Positions 8,427 through 16,884 of a stretch of DNA of 64,000 nt are shown piece by piece. Each line of letters opens with the position of its first letter. Position 1 is the first letter of the stretch. Origin of the DNA: RBG-13-68-16 sp041494245. GTDB taxonomy: Bacteria; Acidobacteriota; Thermoanaerobaculia; Thermoanaerobaculales; Thermoanaerobaculaceae. The stretch covers positions 1 through 64,000 of the forward strand of contig JBGQAK010000005.1 of assembly GCA_041494245.1 (NCBI GenBank), read 5' to 3'. A model generated the notes under the pieces. It ran no database searches, was not told where the DNA came from, and was given only the letters and a program-made list of their open reading frames with translations. The position numbers were made by a program, and so were the translations under genes.

Positions 8427-10970
8427 ATGAGACCTTCGAAGACCCGACTGGCAGCCCTCGCCGTCGCGTTCGGCGCCGCGTGGGCTGCATGCCTTTCCGC
8501 GCAGACGAACACGGCCCAGGACGCCGCCTCTCGCCGCATCGCCCTCGAGAAGCTGTCGGTCGTAGGCAGCGCGCTCTACATCGGCGCGCACCCCGACGAC
8601 GAGAACGGCGCCATGCTCGCGTACCTGGCGAGCGGCCGCAAGGTGCGGGCCGCATACCTCTCACTCACCAGGGGCGACGGCGGCCAGAACCTGATCGGCA
8701 CCGAGCAGGGCGAGCTGCTTGGCGTCCTTCGCACCGAGGAGCTGCTCGACGCCCGTCGCATCGACGGGGCGGAGCAGTTCTTCACCCGTGCGGTGGACTT
8801 CGGCTACTCCAAGACGGCCGAGGAGACCATCGCCATCTGGGGCCGCGACGCGGTGCTCGCCGACGTCGTGTGGGTGATCCGCTCGTTCCGTCCCGACGTC
8901 ATTATCACGCGCTTCCCGCCCAACGGCGACGGGGGCCACGGCCACCACACCGCCTCGGCGATGCTGGCCGCGGAGGCCTTTACCGCGGCGGCAGACCGTT
9001 CGCGCTTCCCCGAGCAGCTCGCCTACGTCAAGCCGTGGCAAGCGAAGCGCCTCGTCTGGAACGCCTGGCGCCGTCAGGGCCAAGCGCCGGCTGCCACCGA
9101 GAAGCCCCGTCTCATCATCGACCTCGGAGCCTACGACGCATTGCTCGGACAGGGTTGGGCGGAGATCGCCGCTGCATCCCGCACCATGCACAAGAGCCAG
9201 GGGGGAGCGATCCCCGCCAGGCGCGGCAGCGTGCCCAACGACTTCGAGCTGGTGGCAGGGGAGCCTTTTTCGAGCGACCTCTTCGACGGCGTGGACCTGA
9301 CCTGGAAGCGGATGCCGGGAGGAGAGGCGGTCGCGCGGGCGGTGTCTCGGGCGCTGGCGGCCTACTCGGACGAGAACCCCGCCGCGGCCGTGCCGGCGCT
9401 GCTCGACGCCTATGGCGCTCTGGATACCCTCGAGCGGAGTTCATGGGTCCAGACCAAGAGGGGGGAGCTGCTCGACGCGATCCGCCTGTGCACCGGCCTA
9501 TGGCTGGAAGCCGCAGCCAGCTCACCGACCGCGGTCCCGGGTACCAGCATCGAAATCAAGGCCACGGTCCTCAACCGTTCGAACGTGCCGCTCTCGCTCC
9601 TTCGCGTCGAGCTGCCGTTCACCTCGGTGCCGCACGCCGACCGTCCGGAAGTGAAGTCATCGACGGTGGACGGCGGCCCCGCACCCGCCCTTGCCCTTGC
9701 GAACAACCAGCCGGTGGTCACGACGGTCGCGCTCGCGCTGCCCCGTGATCTTCCCGTGAGCCAGCCGTACTGGCTGGCGCGCCCCAACGGAGGCGGCGTC
9801 TATGCGGTCCCCGCGCAGGAGCTGGTCGGCGCGCCGCATAGCCCCCCCGCCCTCGTCGCCACCTTCGTGCTTCGCGCCGGCGACCGGCAGCTCGACTTCC
9901 ACGTGCCGGTGAGCTACACGTGGCTTGACCCGGTGGTTGGCGAGCGCAACCGCACGCTGGTGATTGTGCCGAGGGTGACGGTCAACCTCGAGGCGCCGGT
10001 CCTGTTCTTCCCCGACCGCAAACCGACCGTCGTCCACGCCGTGGTGACCGCCCACGCCCCCAACACCAAGGCCACCCTTAACGTGCAGGCACCTGCCGGC
10101 TGGCGGCCGGAGCCGGAGGAGATCACGGTCGCGTTCGCAAAGGCCGGCGACGACAAGAGCGTCAGCTTCACCGTCACACCCCCCGCCGGCGAGCAGAGCG
10201 GCGCCCTGACTCTGTCGGTCCGGACCGAGCGCGAGGAGCCCGCGCGCAGCCTGGTCACGGTGGACTACCCGCACATCTCGCCCCAGACGCTGCTCCCGCC
10301 GGCCACGGCAAAGCTCGTGCGGGTCGATATCACCCGCCCGGTGCGCCACGTCGGCTACGTGATGGGTGCCGGTGACGAGATACCCGCCGTGCTGCGGCAG
10401 CTCGGGTTCGACGTGACGCTGCTGTCCGACGGCGACCTGGCCAACGGGGGCCTGGCGGCGTACGACACCATCGTGACGGGGGTGCGCGCCTACGACACCC
10501 GGCAGGTGCTCGGACAGGCGCAGGAACGCCTCCTCGCCTACGTCGAGAACGGCGGCACGCTGGTCGTTCAGTACAACACCGAGCGTGGCCTGGTGACCGA
10601 TCGCCTCGGGCCGTACCCCCTCACGATCGGACGGGAACGCACCACCGATGAGACGGCCGCCGTGCAGGTCCTCCTCCCGGGGAACCCGCTGCTCACGACG
10701 CCCGAGGTCATCGGCGGCGCCGACTGGTCCGGCTGGGTGCAGGAGCGCGGGCTCAACTACCCCGCCACGTGGGACCCCCGCTACCAGGCGCTCCTCGCGA
10801 TGGCCGACCCCGGCGAGAAGCCAAACCAGGGGGCGTTGCTGTTCGCGACCTACGGCAAGGGGAGCTACGTCTACACGGGGCTCGCGTTCTTCCGCCAGTT
10901 GCCCGCCGGGGTGCCCGGGGCGATCCGCCTGTTCGTGAACTTGCTGGCCGGGGGGAGGCCGCATGGCTAG
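8427..10970 (+). CDS. Exported PIG-L/LmbE-family deacetylase with C-terminal accessory domains
   Basis: An 847-residue protein with a signal peptide (residues 1-25, ending AACLSAQ). The N-terminal LmbE/PIG-L domain has the zinc motif 'AHPDDE' (54-59) and a second metal/catalytic motif 'HGHH' near 172-175. These enzymes remove acetyl groups from N-acetylglucosaminyl substrates. The long C-terminal half contains beta-rich NEW3/CARDB-like segments and ends in a glutamine-amidotransferase-like fold ('GYVMGAGDEIPAVLRQLGFD'); multidomain LmbE proteins of this kind are common in secreted sugar-processing systems. ATG at 8427 has GGGGAGAGA upstream. It overlaps the next gene by 8 bp, making a tight operon with a Na+ symporter. 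Confidence 0.9.
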   Translation: MRPSKTRLAALAVAFGAAWAACLSAQTNTAQDAASRRIALEKLSVVGSALYIGAHPDDENGAMLAYLASGRKVRAAYLSLTRGDGGQNLIGTEQGELLGVLRTEELLDARRIDGAEQFFTRAVDFGYSKTAEETIAIWGRDAVLADVVWVIRSFRPDVIITRFPPNGDGGHGHHTASAMLAAEAFTAAADRSRFPEQLAYVKPWQAKRLVWNAWRRQGQAPAATEKPRLIIDLGAYDALLGQGWAEIAAASRTMHKSQGGAIPARRGSVPNDFELVAGEPFSSDLFDGVDLTWKRMPGGEAVARAVSRALAAYSDENPAAAVPALLDAYGALDTLERSSWVQTKRGELLDAIRLCTGLWLEAAASSPTAVPGTSIEIKATVLNRSNVPLSLLRVELPFTSVPHADRPEVKSSTVDGGPAPALALANNQPVVTTVALALPRDLPVSQPYWLARPNGGGVYAVPAQELVGAPHSPPALVATFVLRAGDRQLDFHVPVSYTWLDPVVGERNRTLVIVPRVTVNLEAPVLFFPDRKPTVVHAVVTAHAPNTKATLNVQAPAGWRPEPEEITVAFAKAGDDKSVSFTVTPPAGEQSGALTLSVRTEREEPARSLVTVDYPHISPQTLLPPATAKLVRVDITRPVRHVGYVMGAGDEIPAVLRQLGFDVTLLSDGDLANGGLAAYDTIVTGVRAYDTRQVLGQAQERLLAYVENGGTLVVQYNTERGLVTDRLGPYPLTIGRERTTDETAAVQVLLPGNPLLTTPEVIGGADWSGWVQERGLNYPATWDPRYQALLAMADPGEKPNQGALLFATYGKGSYVYTGLAFFRQLPAGVPGAIRLFVNLLAGGRPHG

Positions 10971-11148
10971 TCCGAGCGACGAGCCCCGAGGGCTCCTTTC
11001 GGAGCCCGAAGCCTGGAGCCCGGAGCCCGGTTTCCACGAGGAGCCTCCGCCTTTTGGCCGGAGCTGGGCCGCCCTCTACGCCGCGGTGGCGGGCACCCTG
11101 GTGGCGCTGATCGTCCTCTTCTATGCGTTTACCAAGGCCCTCGAATGA
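10963..11148 (+). CDS. One-helix membrane microprotein preceding symporter
   Basis: A 61-residue protein with a hydrophilic, Pro/Glu-rich N-terminus (about 35 residues) and one strong membrane helix near residues 36-57. It starts inside the end of the deacetylase gene, after a GGGGGGAGG ribosome-binding site, and its stop overlaps the symporter start (ATGA). This translational coupling on both sides shows that it is a real gene. Several solute:Na+ symporters are known to have small accessory membrane proteins encoded directly upstream; this one does not match a family I can name. Inference: an accessory subunit of the symporter. Confidence 0.75.
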   Translation: MASPSDEPRGLLSEPEAWSPEPGFHEEPPPFGRSWAALYAAVAGTLVALIVLFYAFTKALE

Positions 11149-12851
11149 GCCAGCTCGACTGGGTGGTGCTGGCCTCGGCGCTGCTCGTCATGGTGGTCTA
11201 CGGCGTCTGGCGGGGCGGCCGGAGCAGCGACACCAAGGGTTTCCTGCTCGCGGGAAGGGAGATGCGCTGGGGGACCGTGGCGCTCTCCATCATGGCCACG
11301 CAGGCGAGCGCCATCACGTTCCTCTCGACGCCCGGTCAGGCGTACGCGGACGGGATGCGCTTCGTGCAGTTCTACCTCGGGCTGCCGATTGCGATGATCG
11401 TGCTCTCCATCACGGCGGTCCCGCTCTACTATCGCCTGAAGGTCTACACGGCGTACGAGTTCCTGGAGGGCCGCTTCGACCTCAAGACCCGCGCGCTGAC
11501 CGCGTTCCTGTTTCTGATCCAGCGCGGGCTGGCGGCCGGCCTGACCATCTTCGCGCCGTCGCTGATCCTCTCGGTGATCCTGGGCTGGGACATGCGAGTC
11601 ACGATCCTGATCATCGGCGGGCTGGTCATCGTTTACACGACCTCGGGCGGGACGCGCGCGGTGAGCCGGACCCAGGTGCTTCAGGCGGCGATCATCCTGG
11701 CAGGAATGGGCGCGGCGTTCGTCGTACTGGTGACGTCGCTCCCCGCCGACGTGTCGCTCCTCGACGCCGTGCGGGTGGCAGGGAAAGCCGGCAGGCTCAA
11801 AGCGATCGACCTCTCGTTCAGCCTGACCGACCGCTATACGCTGTGGTCCGGATTGATCGGCGGGACCTTCCTGGCCCTCTCGTACTTCGGCACCGACCAG
11901 TCGCAGGTGCAGCGCTACCTCTCGGGGCAGTCGGTGACGCAGAGCCGGCTGGGGCTGCTCTTCAACGGGATGGCCAAGGTCCCGATGCAGTTCGCCATTC
12001 TCTTCCTGGGCGCGATGGTTTTCGCGTTCTACCAGTTCAAGGCGCCGCCGATCTTCTTTGACCCCGCGGAGACCGCCAGGGTGCGGGCGTCCTCCGACGG
12101 CGTCCGCTTCGGCGAGCTGGAGCGGCGGTACGACGAGGCCGTCGGCGTTCGCGAGCGGCGGGCCCGCGAGCTGCTGCGGGCACTGAAGAGCGGGAGCGGC
12201 CGCGCGGAAGCGCAGCGGGCTTTCGCCGAGGCGGGGACTCATGCGGACGCGGTCCGCGGGGAGGCGATCGCCCTCATCCGCGCCAACGATCCCCGCGCCG
12301 ACCCAAGCGACACCAACTACGTCTTCCTGAGCTTCGTGGTGAAGTACCTCCCGGCGGGGCTGCTGGGGCTGGTGCTGGCCGCGGTGTTCGCGGCCTCCAT
12401 GTCGGCGTCGTCGGCCGAGCTGAACGCGCTCGCCTCGACGACCGTGGTGGACGTCTACAAGCGGCTGCTCAGGCCCGAGGCGGGGGAGGGGCACTACGTC
12501 CTCGTGTCGCGGCTGGCCACGGTCGTCTGGGGGGCGTTCGCGATCACCTTCGCCGAGCAGGCCAGCCGGCTGGGCTCGCTGGTCGAGGCGGTGAACATCC
12601 TGGGTTCGCTGTTCTACGGGACGATCCTGGGGATCTTCCTGGCCGGCTTCTACGTGCGGAGGGTCTCGGGCACCGCGGTGTTCGCAGCCGCGATCGTGGC
12701 CGAGGCGCTAGTGGTTGCGTGCTTCCTTTTCACCGGCGTCTCGTTCCTCTGGTACAACGTGGTGGGGTGTACCGCCGTAATCGCGCTCGCGCTGCTCTTC
12801 GAGCCCTGGGTCGGCGGTCGCGCCGCCCATCACGAGACGGCACCTGCCTGA
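11145..12851 (+). CDS. Sodium:solute symporter (SSS family)
   Basis: A 568-residue Na+-coupled transporter of the SSS/SGLT family with about 13 membrane helices. Family features include the N-terminal 'TKGFLLAGREMRWG' segment after helix 1, 'TQASAITFLSTPGQAY', and 'YFGTDQSQVQRYLSG', the family signature around helix 6. Its substrate is probably a sugar or amino sugar, because it is cotranscribed with a PIG-L deacetylase. An unusual charged, helical insertion of about 90 residues lies near residues 300-395, between 'FYQFKAPPIFFD' and 'YVFLSFVVKYLP'. It is followed by a strong hairpin terminator at 12911. Confidence 0.92.
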   Translation: MSQLDWVVLASALLVMVVYGVWRGGRSSDTKGFLLAGREMRWGTVALSIMATQASAITFLSTPGQAYADGMRFVQFYLGLPIAMIVLSITAVPLYYRLKVYTAYEFLEGRFDLKTRALTAFLFLIQRGLAAGLTIFAPSLILSVILGWDMRVTILIIGGLVIVYTTSGGTRAVSRTQVLQAAIILAGMGAAFVVLVTSLPADVSLLDAVRVAGKAGRLKAIDLSFSLTDRYTLWSGLIGGTFLALSYFGTDQSQVQRYLSGQSVTQSRLGLLFNGMAKVPMQFAILFLGAMVFAFYQFKAPPIFFDPAETARVRASSDGVRFGELERRYDEAVGVRERRARELLRALKSGSGRAEAQRAFAEAGTHADAVRGEAIALIRANDPRADPSDTNYVFLSFVVKYLPAGLLGLVLAAVFAASMSASSAELNALASTTVVDVYKRLLRPEAGEGHYVLVSRLATVVWGAFAITFAEQASRLGSLVEAVNILGSLFYGTILGIFLAGFYVRRVSGTAVFAAAIVAEALVVACFLFTGVSFLWYNVVGCTAVIALALLFEPWVGGRAAHHETAPA

Positions 12852-12910
12852 TCGTGCCGGCTTGTCGGCGCGTCCCGTCCCGCCGACGGCGGGACCGCCG
12901 CAAGAAAAGA

Positions 12911-12934
12911 AGCGGCCCGCTGGCGCGGGCCGCT
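12911..12934. terminator. Bidirectional hairpin terminator
   Basis: Perfect 10-bp stem (12911-12920 with 12925-12934) with the loop TGGC, flanked by an A-rich left side and TTTGT on the right. It sits between the convergent symporter and DUF2911 genes and could serve both. Confidence 0.75.
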
Positions 12935-12980
12935 TTGTCATGTGCTCTAGTTTTTCCTGTGCCCCGTGCCCTGACCCGTG

Positions 12981-13820
12981 TTACTTCTGCCACTCCTTGA
13001 TCAGGTTGTCCACCATCGCGGTGTCGGCCTTGGGGTCGGCCGCCTTGCCGACCACGATCGCCTTCTTGGCGAGGGCGATGGCGTCCGCCTTATTGCCGTC
13101 GAGGGCGAGGAAGCGCGCCTTACCGGCCAGGTTGTACATCGTCTCCTTCATGGCGATCGACTTGTCCATCCAGCCCCTGGCCTCGGCGAGGTTCACGTTG
13201 TTGTCGAGGCAGAAGGTGGCGGCGCGGTAGGGGAGACGCCAGTCATCGATCGCCCTGCGGGCCGCGGCGAGCACCTTTTCGACGGTGTCCACCTTGATCG
13301 TGAACGGCACCGTGAGCTTCTCCCAGCAGATTGCCACCGTCGCGGACTCGGTGGAGACCGCCGGGAACCACAGCGTCAGCAGCTCGCGAAACTCGTCACC
13401 CTTCGGCTTCACCTTGATCCGCAGTGCGTCCTGGTCCTGCTTGTACTCGTAGGCGCCCCACTGCTTGGCGCCCTTGTTGAAGATGACGGTCCAGTCGTCC
13501 TTGCCCGGGATCGTGAACAGGCCGTACGTCCCGGCGGGCAGCTTGGTGCCCTCGATGGTGACGTCGTCCGTGAACGTGATCGTGGTGGCCTCGTTGGCAC
13601 CGGTCCGCCAGACCTGGTCGTAGGGAACGAGCCCCCCCCAGATCACGCGCCCCTTCACGCTGGGCCGGCAGTAGGTGATGGTGACGTCAGTGAGGCCCAC
13701 GGTCTGGGAGACCGTGGCCTTGGGGCTTGGACGCGGCAGGTCGAGCTGCTGGGCCCACGCCGTGGACACGAGCATTACCGCAGCGATCGCGGCGACGAGA
13801 CTGAGCAATTGCTTCCTCAT
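12981..13820 (-). CDS. Exported DUF2911 protein
   Basis: A 279-residue secreted or periplasmic protein with a signal peptide (residues 1-23, ending STAWAQ). The DUF2911 domain covers most of the N-terminal 170 residues, with the family landmarks 'ITYCRPSVKGR', 'VPYDQVWRTGANEATTITF' and 'LPAGTYGLFTIPG'. The C-terminal part is helical and TPR-like ('AIALAKKAIVVGKA'). The function of the family is unknown; it is abundant in Acidobacteriota and Bacteroidota. ATG at 13820 follows GGGAGGTCAC. A paralogue is at 59907. Confidence 0.9.
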   Translation of the reverse strand: MRKQLLSLVAAIAAVMLVSTAWAQQLDLPRPSPKATVSQTVGLTDVTITYCRPSVKGRVIWGGLVPYDQVWRTGANEATTITFTDDVTIEGTKLPAGTYGLFTIPGKDDWTVIFNKGAKQWGAYEYKQDQDALRIKVKPKGDEFRELLTLWFPAVSTESATVAICWEKLTVPFTIKVDTVEKVLAAARRAIDDWRLPYRAATFCLDNNVNLAEARGWMDKSIAMKETMYNLAGKARFLALDGNKADAIALAKKAIVVGKAADPKADTAMVDNLIKEWQK

Positions 13821-13891
13821 ATGTGACCTCCCTTGCGCCGTGAGGTTAAGACGGAGTCGCATCCACGTCAACCCTCGGCGCCCCGCAACCC

Positions 13892-14077
13892 CTAGTGCAG
13901 GCGCGCCCCGGACGACTTGTCCGGGTGCTGTGCGAGTCCACCGCTCGCCGACGCTCTCCACAGGTCGCCCTCGGCGGTGAAGATGACGGTGCCCCCGTGG
14001 ATCGCGGGGTACCGGTAGGAGCCAGGTGGAGACTTGGCCTGGGCCGCCAGGGCTGCAACCGCATCCGGCCGAGGACG
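13892..14077 (-). pseudogene. Fragment of tricorn-protease N-terminus
   Basis: In one minus-strand frame this stretch reads 'GSYRYPAIHGGTVIFTAEGD' followed by LWRASASGGLAQHP and then a stop after about 15 more residues. The pattern RYPAIHG.T.VFTAEGDLW..SA.GG.A is the start of the first propeller of tricorn-type S41 proteases, which run to about 1,000 residues. No start codon with a ribosome-binding site is visible, and nothing downstream continues the protein; the DUF2911 gene starts 72 bp farther on. This is therefore a decayed remnant. It accounts for most of the otherwise empty 13821-14136. Confidence 0.65.
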
Positions 14078-14136
14078 AGTGAGGCTGCCCCGTCGACGTC
14101 GCTCGATCGGCCGCGGGCGGCGCCCCGAGCCGGCGC

Positions 14137-14826
14137 CTACTGCAGGTGGCTGGCGATGAACTCCTCGAGCGCGCGCCTGTCGCGGTCCTGCATCTGGACG
14201 AACTCGATGCCCAGCAGGCTGACCCTGCCTTGCTGCGCGTCGGGGACCTCCCGCGAGTTGGCGACGCGGCCCCGGGCCTCCAGGGTAACGCCGTGCAGGT
14301 CTGCCTCCATGTCAAACACGGTGCCCACCGCGGCCGGCACGTCGGTTTCGATGAGGACCCCCGAGGCGCTGATGGTCTTGACCGTGAACCGGTAGGCGGT
14401 GTCGAGGTCCACGGGCTTCGCGAACTTGAGCTTGAAGCGGCCCGAGATCCTCTGCTCGACCGCGATTACCGCCGTGGCCTCGAGGAAGTGCGTCAGCTCG
14501 ATGGCCTTCTCGGTGAGCGTGTCGTCGAACCTGAAGCCCGCGTGGTAGACGCTCTTGGTCTCACCGCTCTCGGTCTTCCGGAGCGTCCGCAAATGGCACC
14601 ACACGACGGTCCCGGAGAGCCTGACCACGAATTCCTCGCCGTGCCTGAGCGCGAGCGAGTAGGAGCGGCTCACCCGCATCTGGGTGTCGGTTTCCACGGC
14701 CATCCCGGTGAGGCTCATGTTCAGGATCTTCGCCCCGGTGCTGATGTGCAGGGTTCCCTGCACGCCCTCGACGGGGTAGCGGGGGCTGCGCCGCCTCTCG
14801 ACGATTGGGGTCTTGCCCTGCTCCAT
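14137..14826 (-). CDS. Tandem PilZ-domain protein
   Basis: A 229-residue cytoplasmic protein made of two PilZ-like barrels. The first (about 10-112) has 'RRSPRY' (RxxxR) and 'NMSLTGMAVETD'. The second (about 118-225) has 'RISGR' (RxxxR) and 'TISASGVLIETD'. PilZ domains bind c-di-GMP through these two motifs, and both are intact in outline, so this may be a two-site receptor. No catalytic domain is present. ATG at 14826 has no clear ribosome-binding site; an extended -10 box ends 9 bases upstream, so the mRNA may be leaderless. Confidence 0.85.
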   Translation of the reverse strand: MEQGKTPIVERRRSPRYPVEGVQGTLHISTGAKILNMSLTGMAVETDTQMRVSRSYSLALRHGEEFVVRLSGTVVWCHLRTLRKTESGETKSVYHAGFRFDDTLTEKAIELTHFLEATAVIAVEQRISGRFKLKFAKPVDLDTAYRFTVKTISASGVLIETDVPAAVGTVFDMEADLHGVTLEARGRVANSREVPDAQQGRVSLLGIEFVQMQDRDRRALEEFIASHLQ

Positions 14827-14835
14827 CTTGAGAAA

Positions 14836-14844
14836 ATCATACCA
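14836..14844 (-). promoter_or_regulatory. Candidate extended -10 element of the tandem PilZ gene
   Basis: On the minus strand TGGTATGAT matches an extended -10 (TGn-TATAAT). No good -35 is visible. The expected start point, about 7 bases on, falls 2-4 bases before the ATG, consistent with a leaderless transcript. Confidence 0.35.
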
Positions 14845-15010
14845 GAACAGGCTTTTCCCCCTTCGTGCGCCTCGTGTCTGCAGGCGCGGGTTGTTCCGGG
14901 GGAGAGGGTTCTTAAGTGATGACGTCGCCATCTCTTCGACCGACCAGGTGAGCATCGCCGAACAGGCACCCTCGGGCGTGAAAACCTTCGAGTTGGATCG
15001 GATGGCGGCG

Positions 15011-15823
15011 CTAGTTGATCGTGGGCCCCTTGGGCTCGTCGTCCCGCCGCACCACCCGCAGGCCGCGGCGCCTCGCGAGCCGGTCGACGTTGCGCTCGAG
15101 GCGGGTGCGGCGCCACTCCAGCCAGCGCCGCCGCAAGGCCCGCTGCACCCCCGAAGGCGACAGCACGAGCACGCTGATCCCCGTCCCGGCGCAGATCCCT
15201 GCAAAGCCGGCCACGTCCTTGCTTCCTAGGTATGCCACGAAGCCGATCAGGACCGAGAACCACAGAAACCAGCGCGCCCTCATGGGCAGGACGAAGAACA
15301 GCAGGATCGTGGCGTCGCCGTAGAGAGTCGCAAAGGCCGCGATGATGACCACCAGAAGCATCCGCTGCCCTTGCATGAGCTGGAACGGGAAGGGGGTGGG
15401 GCTCGCCCCGCCGATCGCCTCCGCGGCGAGCTGCACGAGCACCGCGGCGGCCGCCGCGCCGGGGACCGCCCAGGCGAGCAGCCTCCAGAAGCCTTTGCGG
15501 CCGAGGCGCGACCGCACGTCGCTGCCGAACCAGTAGAGGACGAAGAGCTCGACGACGATCCACGGACTCGGCCCGCCGAATCCGACGAACGCGTAGGTGA
15601 ACGGCTGCCACAGGAAGCCGGCACGCCAGACCGCCGGTGTGAGCCTGAGCAGCGCCGGCACGATCGCGGTGGCTGCGAAGAACTGCAGCGCAAAGGTCGC
15701 GAAGAGGACAGCGAGCACCGCCGCGAGGTCCTGCGGCGGGCGCCCTCGCGGCCCCCCGAAGCCGAAGTCAACGGTCGTGCGGTAGCCGCGACCCGAGTCC
15801 ACGCCCCCTCCCTGAAAAGCCAT
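15011..15823 (-). CDS. Rhomboid-like membrane protein, probably catalytically inactive
   Basis: A 270-residue protein with about six membrane helices and a basic C-terminal tail ('RRRWLEWRRTRLERNVDRLA'). The order of features follows bacterial rhomboids: 'LWQPFTYAFVGFG' after helix 1, then 'ELFVLYWFGSDV', then a helix that starts where GxSG normally lies. Here that position reads 'QLMQGQRMLLVV', so the catalytic Ser motif is missing, and no membrane His is evident in the last helix. It may be a pseudoprotease that binds membrane partners. The ribosome-binding site is weak (GAAAG). I am confident of the membrane topology and less sure of the rhomboid kinship. Confidence 0.65.
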   Translation of the reverse strand: MAFQGGGVDSGRGYRTTVDFGFGGPRGRPPQDLAAVLAVLFATFALQFFAATAIVPALLRLTPAVWRAGFLWQPFTYAFVGFGGPSPWIVVELFVLYWFGSDVRSRLGRKGFWRLLAWAVPGAAAAAVLVQLAAEAIGGASPTPFPFQLMQGQRMLLVVIIAAFATLYGDATILLFFVLPMRARWFLWFSVLIGFVAYLGSKDVAGFAGICAGTGISVLVLSPSGVQRALRRRWLEWRRTRLERNVDRLARRRGLRVVRRDDEPKGPTIN

Positions 15824-15938
15824 CTTTCACGATCGGCGCGCCCGGCGCAACTGGCAGGGCGGCGGCGTGGATGCAATAATCGGGGGCGGGTGCCGTTACG
15901 GTTGGCATGGGAGCCGGAACGGCGGCGGGAGGGCCGGT

Positions 15939-16418
15939 ATGAGGAAAGCAGAGCGGAACAGGCTCATCGAGCGCTACGCCTCGGGCCCAGACGAGGTGGC
16001 GAGCAGCCTCGAGGGCTTTTCGACCGAGGGGCTCACGACCAGTCCTTTCCCCGGGAAATGGAGCGCTGCCGAGATCGTGCACCACCTTGCCGACAGCGAG
16101 ACCATCGCGGGGATCCGTCTGCGGAAGCTTCTCGTGGAGGAGCTGCCGGTCATCGAGGGGTATGACCAGGAGGGCTTTGCGGTGCGGCTGCGCTACAACA
16201 AGCGCGATCTGAGACCGGCGTGGGAGGCGTTCCAGAGCACGCGGGGGACGACCCTGCAACTGCTCCGTGAGATGTCGGAGGAGGACTGGAGGAAGACCGG
16301 CTGGCACACCGAGTCCGGGGTGTACACGGCCGAGCGCTGGCTCGAGATCTACGCGGAGCACGCGCACACGCACGCCAAACAGATCCGCCGCATCCGCAAA
16401 GTCCTCGGCGGCAGGTGA
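15939..16418 (+). CDS. DinB-family putative metal-dependent hydrolase
   Basis: A 159-residue four-helix-bundle protein of the DinB/YfiT superfamily. The metal-binding His pattern is visible: 'EIVHHLADSE' in helix 2 and 'EHAHTHAKQIRR' in the last helix. Some members are thiol transferases (bacillithiol or mycothiol-dependent); the substrate here cannot be told. ATG at 15939 is chosen over an earlier in-frame start because GGGAGGG lies 5 bases upstream and the family begins there. It ends 7 bp before the convergent small gene. Confidence 0.85.
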   Translation: MRKAERNRLIERYASGPDEVASSLEGFSTEGLTTSPFPGKWSAAEIVHHLADSETIAGIRLRKLLVEELPVIEGYDQEGFAVRLRYNKRDLRPAWEAFQSTRGTTLQLLREMSEEDWRKTGWHTESGVYTAERWLEIYAEHAHTHAKQIRRIRKVLGGR

Positions 16419-16425
16419 ATCCCCT

Positions 16426-16671
16426 CTAGTGGACGCAGCCGCCGTCGCCGACCGGCCGCGCAACCATCCCGCGCTTGAAGTCCTTGGCGTGCGTCACTTC
16501 CCAGGTACGTCCTTCGAAAACGAAACGGTCGCCGGGCTGCGGCGAGCTCGGGAGCCTCACGGTCACGACGCGGGCTTCCTCGCCGCTGTCGAGGATGACC
16601 GCGGTGGGCAGATCGGCCCGACTTTCCCGGAAAGGCCGCGGCCTTGCGAAACCAGGTAGCACCACAGCCAT
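16426..16671 (-). CDS. Small conserved-looking protein of unknown function
   Basis: An 81-residue protein with a start supported by GAGAGGAGG six bases upstream of ATG 16671. It has a Pro/Arg-rich N-terminus ('LPGFARPRPF') and then a beta-rich stretch ('VVTVRLPSSPQPGDRFVFEG') ending in 'TWEVTHAKDFKRGMVARPV', suggesting a small barrel. No signal peptide or membrane helix is present, and I do not recognise the family. It is convergent with the DinB gene. Confidence 0.55.
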   Translation of the reverse strand: MAVVLPGFARPRPFRESRADLPTAVILDSGEEARVVTVRLPSSPQPGDRFVFEGRTWEVTHAKDFKRGMVARPVGDGGCVH

Positions 16672-16884
16672 CCACTGCCTCCTCTCGTGCTCCAGCCTCT
16701 CGTTCGAGATGTGCTGGCCGGCTCGTTCCGGCACTCCAGTAGACGCAAAAGGGGGCGCGAAGGTTCACGCCGGCAACGCCTCCCAGCCGGAGGGCCGGCC
16801 GCTGGGAGGGGGGAACCGCGAAGGTCGGTCCGCCCGGCTGACGGTCCTGTGACTCCTGGGGGGTGGGTGCGGCTCGGGTCGGGC

